Shown here: piece by piece, positions 45,653 through 56,586 of the stretch
Position numbering within the stretch: position 1 is the stretch's first letter
Layout of the letters: each line of letters begins with the position of its first letter
Assembly: GCF_002575655.3 (NCBI RefSeq)
Contig: NC_053037.3
Location: 452,755,793 to 452,819,792 of the forward strand
Reading direction: 5' to 3'
Length of the DNA stretch: 64,000 bases
Source: Aegilops tauschii subsp. strangulata
Lineage: Eukaryota; Streptophyta; Magnoliopsida; Poales; Poaceae
Made by a program: the position numbers and the translations under genes
Notes under the pieces: generated by a model
Database searches by the model: none
Seen by the model: only the letters and a program-made list of their open reading frames with translations
What the model was told of the DNA's origin: nothing

Positions 45653-48600
45653 GTCATAGTCTAGGTTTGGATTCGAAACAGCTACAGGAGGGACCTCCTT
45701 GTTTTGCGAAAAAAAATTATTTCTCCACCTGACAGTTGGGACCCACCGGCTATATCTTCGCACGGAAGGAAGTGCCTCCTTGTTTTGCGAAAAAAATATT
45801 CATCCCGTTGACAGCTGGGACCCGTCAGATTTGGTGACTGACTTGTGGGCCTACTAAGCGGACGTGTACGCACGGCTTTGTCAACTTAATCAACAAATGA
45901 TTCTAGCAGCTGGACCGTTGGATGTTAATCCAACAACCGTGCTCCTTCTTCAACCTCTGTTCTTGCTCCTGTCTCCCGTGGGCGGCACCGCGGCTGTGCT
46001 GCCGCGCACCCGAACCAGTGAAGTTTCCCACTCCTCTCCATCTGCGACTCCACTGCCCCGTCTTCCCCATCTCCGGGTCGTTCTAGTCTGGGTGCGCTCG
46101 GCACGGTGTGGTCAACGTGGTCAACAACCGAGAGTCATCGGAAGATGACTGTACGTGAGAGGCTGACAGTGGGGACGCACCACGCCCATGGACGCATGCA
46201 TGCAACGGAACACGGCGAGGTCAACGTGGTCAAGGAACGACTTCCATCAGAAGTATACTGTACGTGGAGAGTCTCAGCTGGGTCCACGGCCGTAGCAAGT
46301 AAGTGCCTCCTTATTACGCGGAAAATAATGATTCCTCCAACTGACAGCAGGGACCCACTGGACGGGCCACCGTATTTTGCAAAAAAAAAAACGTTTGCCC
46401 CCTGACTGCTGGGACCCACCTGACGGGCCACCGTATTTCGCGAAAAAAAGTTCCCCCCGCTGTCAGCTCGGACCCACCGGAAGTGCCTCCTTATTACGCA
46501 CAAAAAATGAATACTCCCCCGGCTAGCTGGGACCCACCTTGGTGGGAGGCTGACTTGTGGGCCTACTAAGTTGACGAGGACGAAGGGCTTTGTCAACTTA
46601 GTCAATATGAATGATTCTAGCTCTAGTGACCGTACGATGTCCATCCAACGGCCGTAGTGCTTCTTCAACCTCTGGTCTTCTTGCTCCAGCCGCCCAAAGC
46701 AGCGTCGGTCGTGCCGCATGCTCCTGCCTCCCGTGGCCAGCTGTGCTACCGCGGAGGCCTCACCGCCCCTACAATTCCCACCGCTAGCCAGGCCCTGCGG
46801 CGACGGCAGCCTCACACCGCAGCCGAACCAGTGAATCCTCGTACTCCTCTCCGCGCGGGCTTCCACTGCCGTGTCTTCCCCGGCTCCGCATCGTCCCCTT
46901 CCTAGGCCCCGCCGTCGTCCACCGCCGTGGTGCTCCACGCGCGGCGTGGTCAACGTGGTCAAGGAACGACTTCCATCGGAAGAGTACTGTACATGGAGAG
47001 GCTGACAGCTGGGTCCATGGCCACAGCCCAGTTTTTTTGTGATTTGCCAAGTAAGTCGCTTTGTCAGGTCTGTTGGGCTACAAATCTTTCAAGACGAGGA
47101 GAGCTTTCATTCGGCTGGCCGAGAAAATGGCCCATCAGTAATGAGAAATGGGCTGTACATTTTTAAAACACATCAAACCGGCAATTAGTTTCAAATATCT
47201 TTTTTTCATTTCGAGATTTTAAATTACATTAATTTTTATGCGTGGAGAATTTGTTGGATTTTATATTGATATACATTTATTTTTAAATCAGTTTGAATGT
47301 GAGTCAAAATTTCAGGATTAAAAACAGTTCGGACCGCACCGAAATATGCAAAATTTCGTATAATTTTTTAACCGTGGCCACAATATGGGCTGTAATGCTA
47401 ACAAAAAGAATATGGGCTCAAAAAAACCTTAATAATTAGGGCTGTAAATTATTAGAAATAATGGCAAATGGGCTGTATGTTGTTTTCCACAGATTTGAGG
47501 CTTTCCTAAAAAAGGTTGACGCACAAGCAGTGACTGTTGGATGGCCATCCAACGGCCATCGTGCTTCTTCAATCTCTGCTCTTCCTGCTCCAGCCGCTCA
47601 AACAAGCGCCGGCGGGACTGCCTGCTCCCTCCTCCCCGCGGCCGGCTTTGCTGCCGCGCAGGCCTCACCGCCCCATCGTACTCCCATCGCTGGCCTAGCC
47701 ATCCCTCTACTCACCCACACCTGTTGTTATTCTCCGGTGACGGCAGATAAACCAGTAAACCCTCGTACAGTCGTACTCCCCTCCGCGTGGGAAACAACTG
47801 CCGAGTCTTCCCTGCCTCCGTGTCGTTCCCTTCCTAGACCTCGCCGTCGTCCACCGCCCTGGTGCTCTCGGCGCGGCCTGGTCAACGTGGTCAACGACCG
47901 ACATGCATGTGAAGTGGACTGTACGTGGAGAGGCCGATAGCTGGGTCCACGGCCGCACGCAAGGAAATGCCTCCTTATTACGCGCAAAATAATGATTCCT
48001 CCACCTGACATCAGGGACCCACCAAAAGGGCCTCTGTATTTCGCGAAAAAAATGTTACCGCCGCTGACAGCTCGGACCCACCAGCTATATCTTCGCACGC
48101 AAGGAAGTGCCTCCTTATTACGCACAAAAAAATGAATACTCCCCCTGTTAGCTGGGACCCAGTATAGTGGCAGGCAGACTTGTGGGCCTACTAAGTTGAC
48201 GGGGACGGAGGGCTTTGTCAACTTAGTCAATATGCACGATTCTAGCTCCAGTGACCGTACGATGTCCATCCAACGGCCATAGTGCTTCTTCAACCTCTGG
48301 TCTTCTTGCTCCAGCCGCCCAAACCAGCGCCGGTCGTGCCTCGTGCTCCTGCCTCCCGTGGCCGGCTGCGATGCGGCGGAGGCCTCACCGCCCCCTACTA
48401 CTCCCACTGCTGGCCAGGCCATCCCTCTACTCACCCACACCCCCTGTTATTCTGCGGCGACGGCAGCCTCACACCGCAGCGAACCAGTGAACCCTCGTAC
48501 TCCTCTACGCGTGGGCATCCACTGCCGTGTCTTCCTCGGCTCCGTGTCGTCCCCTTCCTAGGCCTCGCCGTCGTCCACCGCCCTGGTGCTCTCGGCGCGG

Positions 48601-48930
48601 CGTGGTCAACGTGGTCAAGAAACGGCTTCCATCGGACGTGGACTGTACGTGGAGAGGCTGACAGCTGGGTCCACGGCCGCAGCAAGGAAGTGCCTCCTTA
48701 TTACGTGCAAAATAATTGTTCCTCCACCTGACAGTGGGGACCCACCGGACGGGCTACCGTATTTCGTGAAAAAAAACGTTTGCCCCTGACTGTTGGGACC
48801 CACCAGCTACATCTTCGCACGCAAGGAAGTGCGTCCGGGCAAAAAAATGATTCGCCCCCCTGACTGCTGGGACCCACCAGCTACATCTTCGCAGGCAAGG
48901 AAGTGCCTGACAGTCGGGACCCACCTGGTC
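45653..48930. repeat. Right subterminal region: four ~700-bp units with short inner repeats
   Basis: Units begin near 45836, 46546, 47500 and 48171. Each has 'gacttgtgggcctactaag', 'caacggccgtagtgcttcttcaacctctg', 'ggtcaacgtggtcaaRgaacg' and 'gtacgtggagaggctgacagctggg'. Between them are multiple 50-60 bp words of the type GGAAGTGCCTCCTTATTACGCG-AAAAA and CTGACAGCTGGGACCCACC. The ORFs (45864-48731, both strands) follow the repeats and lack domains. The unit at 47020-47490 is split by AT-rich DNA. Confidence 0.75.
47020..47490. other. AT-rich insertion in the right subterminal repeats
   Basis: It replaces the expected GGACCCACC-type words with AT-rich sequence ('agtttcaaatatctttttttcatttcg', 'aaatgggctgtat' at both sides). 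GGGCTGTA recurs at 47148, 47388, 47440 and 47469. Its origin is not assigned. Confidence 0.45.
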
Positions 48931-48992
48931 GAAGCGTACGTAGCGTTTTCATTCTGGTCGCGAACGTGTACGTACATATATACTGGTGGATG

Positions 48993-49058
48993 TAGAGGCG
49001 CGCACGTGTCGTAGTAGAGGCGCGTACGTGTCGTAGTAGAGGCGCGCACGTAGCATGT
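48993..49058. repeat. 22-bp tandem repeat x3
   Basis: TAGAGGCGCGYACGTGTCGTAG starts at 48993, 49015 and 49037. Confidence 0.85.
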
Positions 49059-49204
49059 ACACGTACGTACAGCGGCCAGGGTGCAAGAAAGAAAATACGG
49101 CCACGTATGTGTACATACGGGCAGGGTCTCGAATGCCTACTCACGCATATGTACGGCCAGGGCTCGTGTACATGGCTAGGTCGGAACGGAGAAACAGCAT
49201 CGTC

Positions 49205-49281
49205 GTCGTGTTCATGGGGAGGCAACGGAATGCGTCGTGTTCATGGGGAGGCAACGGAATGTGTCGTGTTCATGGGGAGGG
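49205..49281. repeat. 29-bp tandem repeat x2.6
   Basis: GTCGTGTTCATGGGGAGGC... starts at 49205, 49234 and 49263, running straight into the 71-bp array. Confidence 0.85.
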
Positions 49282-49690
49282 GTGTGGCGTACCGCAAAAC
49301 GGAGGAAACGGACCTCCTACGGTCGAAACGGGGGTCCTGTTGATCGGGAGGAGTGTGGCGTACCGCAAAACGGAGGAAACGGACCTCCTACGGTCGAAAC
49401 GGGGGTCCTGTTGATTGGGAGGGGTGTGGCATACCGCAAAACGGAGGAAACAGACCTCCTACGGTCGAAACGGGGGTCCTGTTGATCGGGAGGGGTGTGG
49501 CGTACCGCAAAACGGACGAAACGGACCTCCTACGGTCGAAACGAGGGTCCTGTTGATCGGGAGGGGTGTGGCGTACCGCAAAACGGACGAAACGGACCTC
49601 CTACGGTCGAAACGGGGGTCCTGTTCATCGGGAGGGGTGTTGCGTTCCGCAAAACGGGACTCCACGGGATACTGTTCATCTCCACCATCG
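49282..49690. repeat. 71-bp tandem array x6
   Basis: The unit GTGTGGCGTACCGCAAAACG...GGTCCTGTTGATCGGGAGGG starts at 49282, 49353, 49424, 49495, 49566 and 49637 with strict 71-bp spacing. The last unit is diverged. 71 is not a multiple of 3, so the reading frame rotates and the long ORFs through it (49055-50084) are not selected coding sequence. It sits about 0.8-1.2 kb from the right transposon end. Confidence 0.9.
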
Positions 49691-50165
49691 ACCTCCTCCA
49701 GCCTCCACGGGCTCCTGTTCATCCAGCCTCCACCGCGCGCTACTCCACCGGCTACTGTTCAACCACCCCTCCACGGACACCCCTCCACCGTCTACTGTTC
49801 ATCCAGCCCTCCACACCACGGGGTCCTGTTCAACCACCCCTCCACGGGCACCCCTCCACCGTCTACTGTTCATCCAGCCCTCCACCACACCACGGGGTCC
49901 TGTTCATCCAGAGGCAACGCCACCGCTCACTGTTCATCCAACCCCCCCCCCCCCCCCCGCAACGCTCACTGTTCATCCCAGAGGCAGCATCGATCGGCTT
50001 CAGTTAGCAGCAGTAGCGAAGGAATCGCTCGATCGGGTTCAGTTAACAGCCATCGATCGATCGCTCGGGTTCAGTAACGCGTAGCCTGCAGTGCAATCGC
50101 TCGGGTTCAGTTAGAGCCCAACGCCTCGCTCGGGTTCAGTTAGAGCCAACGCCTCGCACACACTC
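49691..50165. repeat. CTGTTCATCCAGCC and TCGGGTTCAGTTA repeats
   Basis: 49690-49975 has about nine CTGTTCA(T/A)CCA words and two copies of an ~80-bp unit ('cccctccaccgtctactgttcatccagccctccac'). It also has a C-run at 49940-49958. 50010-50150 has four or five copies of GCTCGGGTTCAGTTA. No gene. Confidence 0.75.
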
Positions 50166-50492
50166 GCGTACGTGTATGAGAGAAACGTGCATCGCTCGGC
50201 CCCCGACCTCCCACCGTAACCGGGAACTCCCTGAAATTTTCCTCGCCCTCGCTTCTACCACGGTTTTTTCCGTCATGGACGGCCCAAAGAACATCATGCA
50301 GCTGCGTCTCCGGCCCGCCCAGGACGAAAAGCCCATTTTCTGTCCTGATTTTTTGTCATAGAAGTAGGAGCCCACCACATCTATGATGATACCGGGTTTT
50401 GTCACAATTATCGTCATAGAAGTGTCATATGTATGACAGAAAAAATATTCGTTCGGCCCAAAATGTCACGGATGTGTCTTTTTTTTGTAGTG
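50166..50492. repeat. CACTA right subterminal segment and terminal inverted repeat
   Basis: The minus strand starts CACTACAAAAAAAAGACACA (50492-50473). Motifs CTTCTATGACGAT (50422-50410) and CTTCTATGAC (50364-50355) are read on the minus strand. They match the left subterminal motif in inverted orientation. Confidence 0.8.
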
Positions 50493-50495
50493 TTC
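50493..50495. other. CACTA target-site duplication, right (TTC)
   Basis: TTC directly after ...TTTGTAGTG. It is identical to 22006-22008. Confidence 0.85.
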
Positions 50496-50779
50496 CTTGC
50501 TCCTTCTCGGTCATCGGGAATCTATGTTCTTCCACTCTATTTTTTACGTGAGCTTTGTTCATCCTTTTGCCAACACGCGAGACATCTAGCATGAAGGTGC
50601 ATGTGTCATGCAAGGATCGTTCCATCTATATGAAGAACACGTGGGACTGGAACTACAAGACGGACATGTACCCAGGAGTGGACGTGCAAACCTGTGTAAT
50701 GTAGCGCAGTAAGTGAAGTAGAAAGGCACAAATAGTATGAACATGTGTGGCATATAGGCATTTGTCTCTTACTACCACT

Positions 50780-51395
50780 AAATGTTGTACGTGCAATGCC
50801 CGGTGATGTTATGGAGTACGTGACTAAGTACTCTACTACTACTATATTAATTGGAGGCACATATTAGGTTTTATATTTGTTTATGTGTATGCCCCGAGAC
50901 CTTCCAACTAGACGTGTCTTTCTCTCCGGGTCGCACTTTGTATCATTCATACCACTAGTACAGTAGTACTACTATGTGTGGTCTCCGACCCAGAAGTGGA
51001 GACGCTCTACCACGTTGTTCATGTCCCACTCCTTTCGCTGACGTGTGGGACATCCAGCACGTGCCGCGTGTTTGGCACTCCTTCATCGTAAGAGTTGAAA
51101 CGCTAGCATTCATCAGAAATAAAAAATAAATATAAATCACCAGTGATACTATACCACGTGGTTTCCTTGCTCCTCGATATCAAAAAGAATACTTCCGCTC
51201 GCCGACATGTGGGACGTCGACCATCCTGGTCCACTTGCCATGCCCGCAGAACTCCAAGGGAGAGTCACCTCGATCGTCGCGCCGCAGTAATTACTAATGA
51301 GCCGTCAAATCACAGGCCCAACCTTACCCACTGTGAAGTTGCTCGGACGAAAGAACCATCATGACTTCATTGAATTCCGCTTCTTGAAGAAAACT
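50780..51395. repeat. Repeat family R, copy 2
   Basis: It aligns at high identity with 57655-58180, including 'gtgatgttatggagtacgtg', 'ccccgagaccttccaactagacgtgtctttctctcc' and 'catcgtaagagttgaaacg'. It contains about 130 bp (51150-51300) missing from copy 3. It is cut by the Sukkula-like LTR at 51396. 50496-50779 to its left shows nothing I can name. Confidence 0.75.
51391..51395. other. Target-site duplication, left, of the solo LTR (AAACT)
   Basis: AAACT precedes TGTAACACC. An identical AAACT is at 55552-55556. Confidence 0.85.
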
Positions 51396-51930
51396 TGTAA
51401 CACCCCGGATGTAACTTGCCATATTTGTAACTCCGACTCTTGCCATTTTCGGCTATGTGTTATGATTTCCCTCCGTGGTCGGGTTTTGTTTTTCGTTTTG
51501 TATTTTGTTCATGTCATGCATATCATATCATGTCATCATGTGCATTGCATTTGCATACGTGTTCGTCTCTTGCATCCGAACATTTTCCCCGTTGTCCGTT
51601 TTGCAATCCGGCGCTCCTATCTCCTCTGGCGCATCCCTCTTGTTTTCTTTCGTGTGCGGGTGTCAAACTTTCTCGGAATGGACCGAGACTTGTCAAGTGG
51701 CCTTATTATACCACCCGGAGACCACCGGTCAAGTTTCGTTCCATTTGGAGGTCGTTTGCTACTCCAACGGTTAACTGGGCATCCGCAAAGTCCATTTGAG
51801 TGTCCAGCAAAAAACCCCCTCCAAAACCAGCCCAAAACCCACCAAACTCTCTTCCATGCTCTAGGTCGTTCGATCACGATCGTGTGGGCGAAAACCGCAC
51901 CTCATTTGGAGTCTCCTAGCTCCCTCTACC

Positions 51931-51940
51931 TATAAATATG
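51931..51940 (+). promoter_or_regulatory. TATA box inside the solo LTR
   Basis: TATAAATATG, followed within 50 bp by a typical plant 5'-leader-like stretch (CTCCAACCCTAGCTCC) and a very GC-rich region (51985-52290). Presumably the LTR promoter. Confidence 0.55.
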
Positions 51941-53847
51941 TGACCCTCCCGAAAAACGAACTCACTCCAACCCTAGCTCCGTTCCCTCTCCGCCGCCGGA
52001 CACGTCCAGACCGGACCGGACGCGTCCGCCGCCGCGCGCCGCCACGTGTCGCCGCCGCCTCCTCCACCGCGCCGGCCCGCCGCGGGCCCGCCGGCCCGCA
52101 CCGCCACCGCGCTCGCCGCCGCAGCTCCTCGCCGCGCGCCCCGGCCGCCGCCGTCCCGCCGCGGCCGCGCCTTCCCGCGCCGCCGTGCCGCCCCCGTCGC
52201 CGGTGGTCGCCGCGCCCTCCGGCCTCCCTCCGTCGCCCTCCAGCCGCCTCCTCTCCCTCCTACTCCGGCCATCGCCGGCGAGCACCCGAACCGAGACCGA
52301 GCTCGTGTTCCCTCGATCCAGATCTGGTCAACGGAGGTTGACCCCGAGCCCCCTCTTTTTCTCCAAGTTTTTTTCTGTTACAGCATATTGCCTTGTTCAT
52401 CGTTGCATAACTCCTCGCATGTAGCTCCGATTCACGCGTGTAATATGTCAAATTGTTCGTCTCGTGATGCTCTTCATTTTGTTAAATTGCACCATGTTCA
52501 TTAGAGGTCATATTGATGCCCAAATATCTGTTGGAAGAGGGCTAGTTGCTGTTATTCTCTGGTTCTTATCAGAACTTGGAGATTTGTCATTTTTGTATCT
52601 TTAATTCTGTGCATCTTATGGGCATGAGCTCTACATGTGTTTTGAAGTATGCCATGCCATATTTCCAGTGGTGTAGTCCATGTATTTTTGTGATCTCTGT
52701 GGTGACTAGCACAAGCATGCACAGTAGGCTCCGTAATGTTTCTGATTTCAGGGACAGTGATTTCTCTAAGTCTTTGTCTGCTGTTATTTTGTTGCCATGT
52801 AAACTTGATGCTACAGAGAGATCCATGCATATTTTGGTGATGTTCAGTAAAGATGTTTTGTAGCTATAGTTGTAGTTGATCTGTTCCTGCAATTTGTTGC
52901 AATTATGGAGTGCCATAGCATGACTCAATCTTGCTCTACGTTTGCTATAAAATATTTCTGGAAGATTCTTAACATGATATGCAATTTTGCCAAGCTTATT
53001 GTAGTTGATCCATACATGCTATGCTTTTGTTCTTGCCATGGATTAGCTTCATAAACATGACATCTTTCTGTAGGTATGCTAGTTTTGTCATGCATTGCTC
53101 TGTAGTGAGTGCATCAAGCTCACAAAGAGGCCTACATATTATTTCTGCCATGCTCTGTTTTCTACTAAGTCTGAAACCTGATAACGGAACTTGCTATGTT
53201 TACATACTTGCCATTATATCTTCTGGTCCTTTTTGGCTTATGGTCAATAAGGGACTTTTGTCATATGCATTTAGTAGAACACTGCCATGCCTTGTTTTGC
53301 TATGTTAATTTCCTGTAGCATGTTGATTTCGTGCTCTGAACATTGCTACCTGATGCAGTTTTCTACCATGTCCAGTTTTTCACTAAGTCTGTGATCCTGT
53401 TATCTTTTGCACTTTTTCCATGCTTGTTTGAGCTTGATATGTTGCGATCTAGCCGTAGCTCAGTGTTCATCTTTTGTCAAGCATCTCCTGTAGATTACTG
53501 TCATATGCTTTGTTGCTATGTTGGAGTGCTGTAGCATTGTTGCTTGTTGCATTTTAAGTGCTATCATGCTGTTAATCACAGATTCGTGTCATTCTTGTTT
53601 TGCTTGCCATTTGCAAACCGTGCATCCGTTTCCGGTGATTTTATATCGATTTCGACCGAAATCATCTCATCATTCCAGTGGCATGCTTGGTTTGCCAAGT
53701 TACTGCCTTGTTCATCATTTTCCTTCCGGAGCACGCATATGCATCGCATATCATATCTTGCATATCATACATGTTTTGCATCGTGTTGCTTGTGCATTCC
53801 TCGTTGTTGATTGTGGTTCCGTTTGTTTGTGTTCTTGTCTTGGGTAG

Positions 53848-55269
53848 AGCCGGGAGACGAGTTCGTGAACGAGGAACCTGTTGAGTACACTTACGAGGAT
53901 CAAGCTTTCGACAACTCTAAGAACCTTGCAGGCAAGATGACCACCCCTCGAAATCACTTCTATCTTTGCTTTGCTAGTTGTTCGCTCTATTGCCATGCTC
54001 CGCTACCTATCACATGCTATATCATGCCTCCCATATTGCCATGTCAGCCTCTAACCATCCTTTCCTAGCAAACCGTTGTTTGGCTAAGTTACCGCTTTTG
54101 CTCAGCCCCTCTTATAGCGTTGCTAGTTGCAGGTGAAGTTGAAGTTTGTTCCATGTTGGAACATGGATATGTTGGGATATCACAATATCTCTTATTTAAT
54201 TAATTCATCTATATATTTGGTAAAGGGTGGAAGGCTCGGCCTTATGCCTGGTGTTTTGTTCCACTCTTGCCGCCCTAGTTACTGATATACCGGGTTTATG
54301 TTCCTTGAGTTTGCGTTCCTTACGCGGTCGGGTGATTTATGGGACCCCCTTGATAGTTCGCCTTGAATAAAACTCCTCCAGCAAGGCCCAACTTTGGTTT
54401 TACCATTTGCCGCCTAAGCCTTTTCCCCCGTGTTTTCGCGAGCCCGAGGGTCATCTTATTTTAACCCCCGGGCCAGTGTTCCTCTGAGGGCTGGTCCAAA
54501 CTAGAGCACCGTGCGGGACCGTCCCTTGGCAACTTGGGTTATGTTGGTACCTGTACGCTTCGCTTATCCGGTGTGCCCTGAGAACGAGATATGTGCAGCT
54601 CCTATCGGGATTTGTCGGCACATTCGGGCGGCTTTGCTGGTCTTGTTTTACCATTGTCGAAATGTCTTGTAAACCGGGATTCCGAGACTGATCGGGTCTT
54701 TCCGGGAGAAGGTTTATCCTTCGTTGACCGTGAGAGCTTATGATGGGCTAAGTTGGGACACCCCTGCAAGGTATTATCTTTCGAAAGCCGTGCCCGCGGT
54801 TATGAGGCAGATGGGAATTTGTTAATGTCCGGTTGTAGAGAACTTGTCACTTGACCCAATTAAAAATACATCAACTGCGTGTGTAGCCGTGATGGTCTCT
54901 TCTCGGCGGAGTCCGGGAAGTGAACACGGCCTGAGTTATGAATGACGTAAGTAGGTGTTCATGATCACTTCTTGGTCATTGCTAGATAACGACCGTTCCT
55001 TTGCTTCTCTCCTCGCTCTCATTTGCGTATGTTAGCCACCATATATGCTTTTGCCGCTGTAGCTCCACCTCACTACACCTTCTTTTCCCTACAAGCTTAA
55101 ATAGTCTTGATCTCACGGGTGTGAGATTGCTGAGTCCCTGTGACTCACAGATTCTACCAAAACAGTTGCAGGTGCCGACGATGCCAGTGCAGATGATGGG
55201 GTCGATCTCAAGTGGGAGTTCGACGAGGAACGTGGTCGTTACTATGTGTCTTTTCCTGATGATCAGTAG
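53848..55269 (+). other. Exon-like acidic ORF blocks within the solo LTR
   Basis: Block 1, 53848-53931: after a TTGGGTAG acceptor-like site it reads PGDEFVNEEPVEYTYEDQAF and ends at CTTGCAG|GCAAGA, a GC-type donor. Block 2 starts after TTGCAG at 54133 (GEVEVCSM-like). Block 3, 55172-55269: after AGTTGCAG it reads [20 protein letters not shown] and ends SFPDDQ-stop. Phases of blocks 1 and 3 are each open throughout. I do not recognise the protein. It may be a spliced LTR transcript or a remnant of a captured gene; coding status is unproven. Confidence 0.4.
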
Positions 55270-55551
55270 TGGAGCCCAGTTGGGACGATCGGGGATCTAG
55301 CATTTGGGGTTGTCTTATTTTCATCTGGATTTGGCCGTAGCCGGTCTATATGTTTGTATTTTGGATGATGTATGATTTATATATTCATGTATTGTGTGAA
55401 GTGGCGATTGTAAGCCAACTCTTTATCCCATTCTTGTTCATTACATGGGATTGTGTGAAGATGACCCTTCTTGCGACAAAACCACTATGTGGTTATGCCT
55501 CTAAGTCGTGCCTCGACACGTGGGAGATATAGCCGCATCGTGGGCGTTACA

Positions 55552-55556
55552 AAACT
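55552..55556. other. Target-site duplication, right, of the solo LTR
   Basis: AAACT, identical to 51391-51395. Confidence 0.85.
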
Positions 55557-55600
55557 ACTATACCAGCAGTACTGCTAGCTACAGTAGTTACTCCAGCAGA

Positions 55601-55745
55601 GGCCTCCTTTGGTTCATAGGATAGGAATTTTATAGGAATATGAAAATCATAGGAAGTGAGATGACATGCATCTCAATTCCTATAGAGAAAGAGATGCCAT
55701 TTATTGCATAGGATGGGAATTTTTCCATTGAGTCTAGGCTAATGT
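55601..55745. mobile_element. Half of an hAT-like MITE
   Basis: It begins GGCCTCCTTTGGTTCATAGG and continues 'aggaattttataggaatatgaaaatcatagga'. It breaks off at 'ttttccattgagtctaggctaatg', the usual middle of this MITE type, with no mirror-image right half. Confidence 0.55.
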
Positions 55746-55860
55746 ACTGGTAATTTTCTCTAAAAACTACAGTAGTAACTAGTAGTACTGGTACATGCTC
55801 ATAATTAATTAAACAAACGTACGGGCGACACAGACACACACACTAACTACTAGTATACTA

Positions 55861-56148
55861 CTACTTCTCACATGCTGGCCAGGCGCCGTCGTTCTCCTTC
55901 CCGGCTTTGTCGGCGACACCCCACCGTGCTTGGATCTCCGCCGACCTCTCCGCAGCAGCGCGTGCGTCCTCTTCTTTCTTGCAGCGGCGGGCCTCTCTTT
56001 TCTTGAGTGCTTTCTGACTTTTCCGCTCCCTCTGTGCGGCTTTGGCCGCCTCTTGCTCTACCTCCCATTCGGCCTTGGCAGCTTCAAATTCCGCCCACAT
56101 AGGTGTGAGGTCGCGAGCAGCGATGAACTCGGCACGGCGGGATGCCAC
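55861..56148 (-). pseudogene. Fragment encoding an Ala/Glu/Lys-rich helical peptide
   Basis: A 95-residue minus-strand ORF: ASRRAEFIAARDLTPMWAEF, then a charged run (EVEQEAAKAAQRERKSQKAL, REARRCKKEEDA). It looks like a single alpha-helix or coiled coil. The adjoining DNA (56140-56220) repeats the first codons (MASRRAKFLAAHDR) in the same orientation, a short tandem duplication. No domain is recognised. It is likely a captured gene piece within a transposon. Confidence 0.4.
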
Positions 56149-56494
56149 CGCTTCCCTACCATTCTATGTGCGGTCGTGGGCGGCGAGGAACTTGGCACGG
56201 CGGGATGCCATTGCTTCCTTACCGGTTAGTGTGCGGCACGGTGGCATGAACGACGCTTGGTGACAGCTCTGGTGGTCGTCTAAGGCTAGCTGGCGACAAG
56301 AGCGGTTGCATGGACGCCTGGTTGTCAATACGTGCCGCATACACTTCAAAGGCTCGTCATCCATGAGTTCACATTTTACCACCATGCCAGCGTCTGACCG
56401 CCCTGGCCTACCGAAACCACTTCCATCACTAGCGCGCGCTTCCTGCCTGAAACGATCACCGTCTCTCCAGAACGTCAATGCTGCATTCACCGGC

Positions 56495-56586
56495 CTTAAC
56501 TGCAGGTGCAGTTGGTGTGTCACTGACATGCGGGCCAGATTCCCGTTGGGCCCACATGTCAGTGATACAACGCACCTGCGGTTAAG
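56495..56586. repeat. Foldback element 1
   Basis: Inverted arms TTAACTGCAGGTGC...CACTGACATGCGGGCC and GGGCCCACATGTCAGTG...GCACCTGCGGTTAA, about 38 bp each, with a short loop. A related foldback is at 60583-60660. Confidence 0.65.

Larger units (their letters stand above)
22009..50492. mobile_element. Giant CACTA (En/Spm) transposon, 28,484 bp
   Basis: The left end is CACTACAAAAAAATACACTT, and the right end on the minus strand is CACTACAAAAAAAAGACACA; both continue CCGTGA. Perfect TTC duplications flank it. Inside are the two hallmark genes, TnpA-like (minus) and TnpD (plus), a GRF zinc-finger gene, and subterminal arrays at both sides. Typical autonomous Triticeae CACTAs are about 10-12 kb. 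The excess is an 11-kb mosaic between the two genes and long arrays on the right. Ends and target duplication look fresh while TnpD has stops, so it was probably mobilised in trans or has decayed since insertion. Confidence 0.9.
51396..55551 (+). mobile_element. Sukkula-like (LARD) solo LTR, 4,156 bp
   Basis: It starts TGTAACACCCCGG and ends GTGGGCGTTACA, with perfect 5-bp duplications. No internal domain, primer site or polypurine tract is present, so it is a single LTR left by recombination. The length and the 3' sequence GCCGCATCGTGGGCGTTAC resemble the Sukkula family of large retrotransposon derivatives, which have LTRs of about 4.5 kb. Family name by recollection only. It contains a TATA box, a GC-rich first-exon-like region and exon-like ORF pieces. 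It is inserted in repeat family R; copy 3 at about 58178 shows the uninterrupted site. Confidence 0.8.

Noticed and set aside
45864..48731. Many 60-275-residue ORFs in the right subterminal region
   Set aside because: They repeat with the ~700-bp units, occur on both strands and carry no recognisable domain.
49282..49690. CRISPR-like array
   Set aside because: The units are contiguous with no unique spacers, in a plant genome and inside a CACTA element.
49055..50084. Several 80-220-residue repetitive ORFs
   Set aside because: They arise from the 71-bp array, whose period is not a multiple of three; all frames stay open for compositional reasons.
50780..50830. Possible fourth Helitron-like hairpin (GTACGTGCAATGCMCGG), also at 57670
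   Set aside because: No CTRR terminus at the proper distance in either copy, and the two copies continue to align through it.
51940..52504. Ala/Pro/Arg-rich ORFs on both strands
   Set aside because: Extreme GC content keeps all frames open; the region is the leader-like part of the LTR.
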